Part shown: piece by piece, positions 1-5,131 of the stretch
Layout: each line of letters opens with the position of its first letter
Numbering within the stretch: position 1 is the first letter of the stretch
NCBI GenBank assembly: GCA_029861655.1
Contig: JAOTZA010000132.1
Location: 1 to 8,747, forward strand
Direction: 5' to 3'
DNA length: 8,747 bases
From: Acidobacteriota bacterium
GTDB taxonomy: Bacteria; Acidobacteriota; Thermoanaerobaculia; Multivoradales; JAHEKO01
The notes under the pieces: generated by a model
Seen by the model: only the letters and a program-made list of their open reading frames with translations
The model's database searches: none
What the model was told of the DNA's origin: nothing
Made by a program: the position numbers and the translations under genes

Positions 1-2
1 GA

Positions 3-632
3 ATCCTGTCGGCGCTTTATGCGCGGGACAACCGGAGAGACGGTTCGGGACGCGGTCAGTTCATCGATGTGGCTCTACTCGACAGCCAGGTGACCTGGCT
101 GGCCAACATAGGCGGATCCTTTTTTGCCACCGGTGGGCGTCCCGAGAAGATCGGTAACGCCCACCCGACGATCACCCCCTATCAGCCGTTGCAAGCTCGC
201 GACCGGCCGCTCATCGTGGGCGTCGGAACCGAGCGGTTGTGGCGCAAGTTCTGCGCGATGCTGGGTCTCGAGAAGACCGTGACGAGCGACCCACGTTTCG
301 ACTCGAACCGAAACCGGAACGAGAACCGGGCCGAGCTGATCACGTTGCTCGAGGAGATCTTCTCGCAGCGCGATGCCGATGATTGGGTGGAGGATCTGGT
401 GGCCGCCGGTATCCCGGCAGGTCCGATCAACTTCCCCGACCAGACTCTCGAAGACGAGCAGGTCCGGGCTCGCGACATGATCGTCGAGCTCGAGCACCCG
501 TTGTTGGGGTTGGTCAAGTCGATCGGGAGTCCAATCAAGTTGTCGGCTGCCGGACCGACCTACCGGCGGCACCCTCCAACTCTTGGCGAGCACAACGATG
601 AGATACGCGCCGAGCTCACTGCCCTGGGCTAG
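3..632 (+). CDS. CaiB/BaiF (class III) CoA-transferase, C-terminal part (5' truncated by window edge)
   Basis: Family III CoA-transferases move CoA between carboxylic acids through an enzyme-bound aspartyl-CoA thioester. The frame is open from the window edge, so the true start is upstream; 209 codons are visible, about half of a typical 380-420-residue subunit. The segment GRGQFIDVALLD (codons 48-83) matches the conserved core strand, and its last Asp (81-83) aligns with the catalytic aspartate of formyl-CoA transferase. It is followed by family-typical stretches: TITPYQPLQARDRPL, then GVGTERLWRKFCAMLG, then AAGIPAGPINFPDQ and the closing HPLLGLVKSIGSPIKLS. The gene ends in TAG and overlaps the convergent SGNH hydrolase gene by 17 bp. 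The substrate (succinyl-, formyl-, carnitine- or mesaconyl-CoA type) cannot be judged from this half. The family call is firm; any finer name would be a guess. Confidence 0.93.
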   Translation: MLSALYARDNRRDGSGRGQFIDVALLDSQVTWLANIGGSFFATGGRPEKIGNAHPTITPYQPLQARDRPLIVGVGTERLWRKFCAMLGLEKTVTSDPRFDSNRNRNENRAELITLLEEIFSQRDADDWVEDLVAAGIPAGPINFPDQTLEDEQVRARDMIVELEHPLLGLVKSIGSPIKLSAAGPTYRRHPPTLGEHNDEIRAELTALG

Positions 633-1704
633 CCGCTCCGCAGGCGCCCGCTTCCTCGAGACCTCGGACCAGACGGCGTGCGTATTCAGCCTGGCCGGCG
701 GCGTTGAAATGCGGGTCCTCGCGACTGATCCGTAACTCGTTCCCGGTTGGCCACTCCAAATCGATCTCGACGATACCCAGAGTCTCCATCAGTTTCGACA
801 GTCCTTCACGACGTTTTTCGACTCCTCCGTGTGAACGGTAGTCTGCCGCATTGACGACCTGGATCCCGTCTCTTTCGGCCAGCTTCGCGATTCGTCTCAG
901 TGCTCGCCGATAACCTCCAAAGCCCACCATGTGACGGTAGGGCCCCGGAACCCGCTCGCGGCTACTTGCGCTCACGAAGTCGGTCAGGCCTCGGTCGGCG
1001 ACTTGGAACGGTCGTTTCTGTTCCCTGAGTCCGTGGACTAGCGCCAACAGGAGCGAGCTTCGTGGGTCGAGCGGTTGCTCGGGCTCGAGGAGGAACGTGG
1101 GCAGGCCGAGGTCGTTGCCGAGAAAGAGCACCAGAATGCAATCGGGTTCGAGATCGAGACCGCGGTGCTCGAGCAACGCCGCTTCCTGCGAGGTGTTGTA
1201 GCCGGGTACGCCCGCGTTGAGGACCTCGACCACACGGCCCTCCTTAGTGGGCGTCAGCAGTCTCTCGAGCTGCTCACCGAGCGTGTCTTGCCACTCGACG
1301 CCCCAGCCAAAGGCGTGGGAGTCGCCGAGCAGGAGGATGCGGTAGATCTCGTCTGATTTCTCCGAGACCGGGGCGCCGTCGGAACGCAGTCCCTCTCTGT
1401 TGCTCTCGACCTCGGTGCCTTGGAAGCACGTTCGCACTTCGGGTCGAAGTTCGTAGATCAAGTCCTGATGCTCGCTGGGTCTCACAAGATCGATGAGAAC
1501 CGCCTGCCGCTCCTGGCTACGGCAGTCCCCCTCAACTGCGGGCGGAGGCGCCAGCTCGGCGGTCCACAGATCCGGGGTTTTTTCGCCGCGGCTGTGCGAG
1601 GCCCATATCCTGAGCGACAGCTCGGCGAGTCCCAGACCCAACGCCACGCCGATGAGGATGGCGGTGAAGCGGATCACTGAGCGTCGTCTGCTGGATACCA
1701 ACAT
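616..1704 (-). CDS. Membrane-anchored SGNH/GDSL-type hydrolase
   Basis: The 362-residue protein has one N-terminal hydrophobic segment (about 12-30) after a basic stretch (RRR at 6-8), suggesting a signal anchor with the rest in the periplasm. SGNH blocks are all visible: GDSH at 127-130 with nucleophile Ser129, Gly165 in NAGVPGYN, Asn197 in LGND, and the Asp330/His332 pair in REDPHFNAAG near the C-terminus. The family removes or transfers acyl groups from lipids, glycans or peptidoglycan; the single anchor and the weakly conserved region 40-120 resemble cell-surface polysaccharide acyl-esterase-like members, but the substrate is unknown. The ATG at 1704 has no clear Shine-Dalgarno; a GTG at codon 10 is an alternative that would shorten the basic region. 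The 3' end overlaps the CoA-transferase on the other strand. The neighbours do not define a pathway. Confidence 0.88.
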   Translation of the reverse strand: MLVSSRRRSVIRFTAILIGVALGLGLAELSLRIWASHSRGEKTPDLWTAELAPPPAVEGDCRSQERQAVLIDLVRPSEHQDLIYELRPEVRTCFQGTEVESNREGLRSDGAPVSEKSDEIYRILLLGDSHAFGWGVEWQDTLGEQLERLLTPTKEGRVVEVLNAGVPGYNTSQEAALLEHRGLDLEPDCILVLFLGNDLGLPTFLLEPEQPLDPRSSLLLALVHGLREQKRPFQVADRGLTDFVSASSRERVPGPYRHMVGFGGYRRALRRIAKLAERDGIQVVNAADYRSHGGVEKRREGLSKLMETLGIVEIDLEWPTGNELRISREDPHFNAAGQAEYARRLVRGLEEAGACGAASPGQ

Positions 1705-1753
1705 TCTTTGCGATCTTACGGGACTTCAAAGGACCCATTAGAACAGGGCTTTT

Positions 1754-1785
1754 TTGCTCTCTCTCGGGACTTCTTCTGCTAGCAT
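1754..1785 (+). promoter_or_regulatory. Weak candidate promoter for the Arg-rich small protein
   Basis: In the 135-bp divergent gap, TGCTAGCAT ends in a -10-like TAGCAT (1780-1785). TTGCTC (1754-1759) is a possible -35 but lies 20 bp away, longer than ideal. The predicted transcript start would lie about 45-50 nt before the ATG at 1840. The same TGCTAGCAT string is the -10 region of the TonB-receptor promoter in this window, which is the main support. On the opposite strand TTGACT (1801-1796) is a good -35 for the SGNH gene but has no well-spaced -10. Confidence 0.35.
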
Positions 1786-1827
1786 TCCACAACGCAGTCA
1801 AGGGTGTTACTCGCCCGATTGAACAAC

Positions 1828-1831
1828 GAGG
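1828..1831 (+). promoter_or_regulatory. Ribosome-binding site deciding the 1840 start
   Basis: GAGG lies 8 nt before the ATG at 1840. The in-frame upstream GTG at 1804 has no such motif, so the ATG is preferred and the product is 103 residues. Confidence 0.6.
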
Positions 1832-1839
1832 TTTTTGCG

Positions 1840-2151
1840 ATGGAATCATCCAGTCGTCATGAAGAGCGCCGCTTAAGTGGCGAACGCCGCCGGCGCGTCG
1901 ACCGGCGTACCGCCGAGCGCCGAACGAAAGCCGTTTCCGTCGATACCGATCGGCGCCGCCCGCAGGACCGCAGAAGGGCACTCGATCGGCGAGTCTGGCC
2001 CGACCGGCGCCTCGCTCTCGGCGGGCCCGACACGAACCCAGCGCGGAATCAGTTGACCTGTCAGGCTCCGGGTTGTGGCGAGCGGGCGATCGTGCGTCCC
2101 GGTGCCAACGGATGGCTCTGTCTCGAGCACCTACGCCTCGAGTCGAACTGA
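1840..2151 (+). CDS. Arg-rich hexapeptide-repeat protein with C-terminal zinc-finger-like motif
   Basis: I do not recognise this 103-residue protein as a named family. Residues 9-59 contain [E/D]-R-R triplets at 9, 15, 21, 26, 37, 43, 49 and 55, i.e. mostly an exact six-residue period with one slip and one gap. After a Gly/Pro-rich linker (61-70) comes a Cys/His set C74-x4-C79-x14-C94-x2-H97, spaced like a small zinc-binding knuckle. There is no signal peptide or membrane segment, so a cytoplasmic protein is expected. The strong positive charge would suit binding to nucleic acid, ribosome or another polyanion, but that is inference. The frame is supported by the GAGG site, GC-rich third positions and the protein-level repeat. 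It stands alone, between the divergent SGNH gene and the convergent membrane-protein gene. Confidence 0.75.
   Translation: MESSSRHEERRLSGERRRRVDRRTAERRTKAVSVDTDRRRPQDRRRALDRRVWPDRRLALGGPDTNPARNQLTCQAPGCGERAIVRPGANGWLCLEHLRLESN
1864..2016 (+). repeat. Degenerate 18-nt-period coding repeat ([E/D]RRxxx)
   Basis: Eight copies of an acidic-Arg-Arg triplet are visible, mostly 18 nt apart. The Arg-Arg pairs use varied codons (CGCCGC, CGGCGT, CGCCGA, CGGCGC, CGCAGA, CGGCGA), so the DNA is not a fresh tandem duplication. The periodicity is held at the protein level. Confidence 0.7.
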
Positions 2152-2166
2152 GCCGGTGCCCCGGCT
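2151..2166. terminator. Hairpin between convergent genes, possible bidirectional terminator
   Basis: AGCCGG-TGCC-CCGGCT is a perfect 6-bp stem with a 4-nt loop. It begins at the last base of the Arg-rich gene's stop codon and lies 12 nt past the stop of the convergent membrane-protein gene. No T-tract follows on either strand, so it is not a classical intrinsic terminator; it may act as an mRNA 3'-end stabiliser or a Rho-assisted stop. Confidence 0.4.
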
Positions 2167-2178
2167 GCCGATCCTCTG

Positions 2179-2805
2179 CTACTCGTGGTATCGGCCGAAC
2201 TTCCTGGACCACGCAACCAGCGCGGCGTGGGTGGGAAGGTAGAGGACAACCGGCATCGCCAGCATCGACACCGGCAGGATCCAAGCCGGCGGGAGGATCG
2301 GTGGATCAATCCCGAAGGGCAGCCACTGCCAGTTGATGTTCTTTGCGGGCTCGGTCCACCGGTGGGTCGCTAAGAGGAGTAACCAGATGATTGCCACCTG
2401 GAGCCTCCAGCCCCGGCGGTCGTATCCCATCCGGCGGATGCACCACAGAAGAAGGATCGGAACCACGACATGAAACAATGACAGCAGTCGTGTCGCCAGT
2501 GGCTTGGCGGGATCGAACATGTATTCGGTGCCGCCGATCGGGTGAGTTCCAAAAAGGAGAGCGGCTCCAAAGTCGACGACCCACAAAGAGCTGATGACCA
2601 GCACTGAAACGGCCTGGGACGCGATGAGTAATGGGCTTTCGAGCCACAGCGCCGCGAGCACGACAAAGTTTGCGGCGTCACAGGTCCAGAGAAAATTCTG
2701 CCATCCGTACTCGACCCAATAGGCGGGTACCCAGACCGCCAGCCAAGCGGTGAACGCGACCTTCAACCAGAGGGGGAGGTTTCGCTTGTTTGAGACTTCC
2801 GCCAT
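2179..2805 (-). CDS. Conserved polytopic membrane protein of unknown function
   Basis: The 208-residue product has about six hydrophobic segments (near 13-31, 44-56, 58-84, 104-122, 135-148 and 172-198), with charged or aromatic-rich turns between them. Distinct motifs are WQNFLWTCDAANF (35-47), ALWLESPLL (52-60), GGTEYMFD (91-98), LLSLFHVVVPILLLW (107-121) followed by RRMGYDRRGW, EPAKNINW (152-159) and LYLPTHAAL near the end. From memory these resemble a widespread uncharacterised family of integral membrane proteins, but I cannot name a function. Conserved Asp, Glu and His residues in or next to membrane segments (D43, E56, D78, H112) could hint at an enzyme or transporter rather than a structural role; this is inference. 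The ATG at 2805 lacks a good Shine-Dalgarno. It lies 57 bp downstream of the TonB receptor gene on the same strand and could be co-transcribed. Confidence 0.82.
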   Translation of the reverse strand: MAEVSNKRNLPLWLKVAFTAWLAVWVPAYWVEYGWQNFLWTCDAANFVVLAALWLESPLLIASQAVSVLVISSLWVVDFGAALLFGTHPIGGTEYMFDPAKPLATRLLSLFHVVVPILLLWCIRRMGYDRRGWRLQVAIIWLLLLATHRWTEPAKNINWQWLPFGIDPPILPPAWILPVSMLAMPVVLYLPTHAALVAWSRKFGRYHE

Positions 2806-2862
2806 CGGCTGCTAGAGACGGCAAGGGCGGGAGCAAGCCCCTAGTTTCGGACCCCTGGAGCT

Positions 2863-5028
2863 TTAGAACCGGAAGAGAATTTGTCCGGTCAATTTGCGGG
2901 CGATTAGATCTCCAAAGATGTGCTGCAAAACGTCTTCGTCGAAAACGTTCTGCCCGGTGAGCGACAACGTGACGTTGTCGTCGTTGAAGCGCACACCGGC
3001 GCCGATGTTGACCTGGGTAAACGAGTCGGTCGGGCCCCAGAAACGAGCATCCAGCACGTCGGTCCAAAAGGCTTCATCTACGTGGTTCACGTTAGTGTTG
3101 AAGAAGAACTTCCCCGTGTCGTAGGCGAGCCCGGCGTTCATTCGGTTCTCGGGGGGTGTGTTGACACCATCACGCACAGTGCCGTTGGGAAGCGTGACCC
3201 GATCGATCCCGCTGACCTCGGGCTCTTGCTGGTAAGAGTAGTTGACGAACCCGGACCAAAGTCCGCGTGGTGCGAAGTCGAGCGACAACTCGACTCCTTC
3301 GTCGATCGTCTCGCCGATGTTCCGATAGGAAAGGAAGGAAGGGAAACTCTGTTCCGGGACCGTCGGAACCAGGCCAAAGGGCGTTGGCACGAACGGCGGC
3401 AACGGCCAACCCGGCGGCGGGTTGTTCGAGTCGTAGTACGCCGCGGTGTAGAAGTCGATCGAGTCGGTGGTCTCGTTACGGTATACCGAGGCGGTAAAGG
3501 TCGTCGCACCAAACGTACCGACGTAGCCGGCCTCGATCGCGTCCAGCCGTTGCTCTTTCAGCTCGACATTGCCGCCCACGGCGCTGGGGAAGATCAGCAG
3601 GGCGCCCGGGAATCCAAACGCCGGGATCGGCGGCAGCTGCGCTTGGTTGAGCACGACGAGGTCGAGGAAGTTATTGATCAATGACGGCGCTTGGAACGCC
3701 CGATTGAAGGACAATCGGAAGGTGTGGTTGTCCTTTGGCGACAGGAGCAGACTGGTGCGTGGCGACACGACTTCACCGTCGATCGGATCGATGTCGTCGA
3801 TCCTGGCGCCGATCAACCAACGGGCCTTATCCCCGATCAAAATCTCGTCCTGTAGGTAGAGGCCCTTCTCCTCGCGGCTGTCGCCCGCGGGCGCGATCGA
3901 AAGGTCGAAGTCGTTTTGACGCACAGTCCCGCCAAACGTGAGGATGTTGTTCTCACCCAGGATCCGTGTATCGCTGTAGTCGAGATTGTAGGTCTGGCTC
4001 TCGAAGAAAAAATTGATCAGCTCGCCGTCGGGACCGAAAGCAGCCAGATTCAGCGCGTCTCCATCGAGAAGGTTGACAAAGAACGTAGCTCGCTGTGCGC
4101 GGCGGCTCCAGTCGACCTTGACGAAGTCCATCGCTGAGCCGGAACTGATGTCGAACGGGCCGATGCCCGAGTGGATAATGCCGTCGGTGGCCGCATGGCC
4201 GAGGCCGAACTTCCACAGCACCTCGTCGGACTTGTCGTAGTCGAATGCGAAGTTGAATTTGGGCTGAGTGGTGCCTTTGTTTTCGAAGGGTATATAGGGT
4301 GTTCCGGCTGGGTTTGTCGGGCCCACGGTTCCCGGGATAATGCCGGTTGGCCGGTCGTACGGGTCTTGCTCGAAGTAGCTGCCGGTCAGCTTGAAGCCCC
4401 AGTCGTCCGAAGCGGCCGCGTGGGTGATCGAGCCGTAGAGTGTCGAGAAGTCGCCCGCCCCGAGAGTGACGCTGGTTCCCTGCATCTCACGCGGTCGTTT
4501 GGTGATCAGGTTGATGACGCCGCTTACAGCGTTGGCGCCCCAGACGGCGCTCCCAGGTCCGCGGACAACTTCGATCTGTTTGATCTCCTTCGGGTCTAGC
4601 GGCACGTAGTCCCACATCACGAACCCAAAGAAATCCAGATACAGGGTCCGGTTGTCGAGGAGAACCAGCTCGGTCGCCGCCAGGCTGTTGGTGGACCCAC
4701 GGCCGGTGATTTGGATGTCGCGGGCACTCATCTGGGAGACGTTCAACCCCGGAACATTGCGCAAGAAGTCGCCGTAGTCGTCGGCGGGGATGTTTTCGAT
4801 CTGGTCGGCGGTCAAGACGGTCATCGCCGCGGGCACCTCGTGAAGAAGCTGCTCACTGCGCGATGCGGTCACGACGATCACATCCTTGACCTCTTCCATC
4901 TCCTCAGCCTTTTCCTCCGACTCCTTGTTCCCGGCTTCGTCGGTGTCCTGTGCCATCCCAGGCGATCCAAGAGCCGTCAGCGCGACGATCAGGTAAACGC
5001 TCAACCAGCGAATAGACTGCGACTTCAT
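2863..5028 (-). CDS. TonB-dependent outer-membrane receptor
   Basis: The 721-residue protein is a ligand-gated outer-membrane channel energised through TonB-ExbBD. In order: signal peptide 1-27 (cleavage likely after GMAQ), an acidic linker 28-49, a TonB-box-like VIVVTAS (50-56), a plug domain about 60-180 with LRNVPGLNV, IQITGRG, VLLDNR and the hallmark IEVVRGPGSAVWGANAVSGVINLIT, then a beta-barrel to the end. The C-terminal signature starts at TGQNVFDEDV and the last residue is Phe, as the BAM complex prefers. Barrel loops include a Pro-rich stretch (537-563). The substrate is unknown: no siderophore, cobalamin or SusC-type hallmark is seen, and the leader is too short for a cobalamin riboswitch. 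The frame stays open upstream to an ATG at 5262, but GAGGAGGT and the signal peptide fix the start at 5028. Promoter, dyad and ribosome-binding site are listed separately. Confidence 0.95.
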   Translation of the reverse strand: MKSQSIRWLSVYLIVALTALGSPGMAQDTDEAGNKESEEKAEEMEEVKDVIVVTASRSEQLLHEVPAAMTVLTADQIENIPADDYGDFLRNVPGLNVSQMSARDIQITGRGSTNSLAATELVLLDNRTLYLDFFGFVMWDYVPLDPKEIKQIEVVRGPGSAVWGANAVSGVINLITKRPREMQGTSVTLGAGDFSTLYGSITHAAASDDWGFKLTGSYFEQDPYDRPTGIIPGTVGPTNPAGTPYIPFENKGTTQPKFNFAFDYDKSDEVLWKFGLGHAATDGIIHSGIGPFDISSGSAMDFVKVDWSRRAQRATFFVNLLDGDALNLAAFGPDGELINFFFESQTYNLDYSDTRILGENNILTFGGTVRQNDFDLSIAPAGDSREEKGLYLQDEILIGDKARWLIGARIDDIDPIDGEVVSPRTSLLLSPKDNHTFRLSFNRAFQAPSLINNFLDLVVLNQAQLPPIPAFGFPGALLIFPSAVGGNVELKEQRLDAIEAGYVGTFGATTFTASVYRNETTDSIDFYTAAYYDSNNPPPGWPLPPFVPTPFGLVPTVPEQSFPSFLSYRNIGETIDEGVELSLDFAPRGLWSGFVNYSYQQEPEVSGIDRVTLPNGTVRDGVNTPPENRMNAGLAYDTGKFFFNTNVNHVDEAFWTDVLDARFWGPTDSFTQVNIGAGVRFNDDNVTLSLTGQNVFDEDVLQHIFGDLIARKLTGQILFRF

Positions 5029-5031
5029 GCG

Positions 5032-5039
5032 GACCTCCT
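5032..5039 (-). promoter_or_regulatory. Strong Shine-Dalgarno of the TonB receptor
   Basis: Read on the minus strand, a strong GAGGAGGT-type site lies a few nt (CCGC) before the ATG at 5028. It rules out the upstream in-frame ATG at 5262, which would start inside the protease gene. A 5-bp stem (CGCGG 5040-5044 with CCGCG 5060-5064, 15-nt loop) directly abuts it and might modulate translation. Confidence 0.8.
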
Positions 5040-5066
5040 CGCGGGAGTAGTTGATTGAACCGCGCG

Positions 5067-5096
5067 ATGCTAGCAGGGCCGGTAAACGCCCTGCAA
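5067..5096 (-). promoter_or_regulatory. Candidate sigma70-type promoter of the TonB receptor
   Basis: Minus strand: TTGCAG (5096-5091), 18-bp spacer, TAGCAT (5072-5067) within TGCTAGCAT. The transcript would start near 5060, giving a leader of about 30 nt. Its position in the 103-bp gap between the protease stop and the receptor start fits an independently transcribed receptor. The -35 box is only a partial match. Confidence 0.55.
5073..5094. promoter_or_regulatory. Inverted repeat in the receptor promoter, candidate operator
   Basis: GCAGGGC (5073-5079), 8-nt centre, GCCCTGC (5088-5094) form a perfect 7-bp dyad. It abuts the -10 box and overlaps the -35 box, a classic place for repressor binding. 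No T-tract follows, so it is unlikely to be the protease terminator. It does not look like a Fur box, which is AT-rich. Confidence 0.5.
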
Positions 5097-5131
5097 GTAA
5101 TGAGGTTACGTTCGCAGCCCGATTCCGGATG

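Noticed and set aside
1728..1760. T-run after GGG resembling an intrinsic terminator (ACCC...AGGGCTTTTTT)
   Set aside because: The stem is only three pairs and no plus-strand gene ends before it.
1532..2284. Minus-strand open frame of 250 codons spanning the SGNH start, the Arg-rich gene and the membrane-protein end
   Set aside because: It crosses three better-supported genes and two intergenic regions, and its product is Arg-rich with no recognisable domain.
2920..3684. Plus-strand open frame of 254 codons opposite the TonB receptor barrel
   Set aside because: It is antisense to clear receptor sequence and has no motif or ribosome-binding site.
5029..5131. Cobalamin or other riboswitch upstream of the receptor
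   Set aside because: The expected leader is only about 30 nt and the whole gap 103 nt, too short for a cobalamin aptamer, and no B12-box-like sequence is seen.
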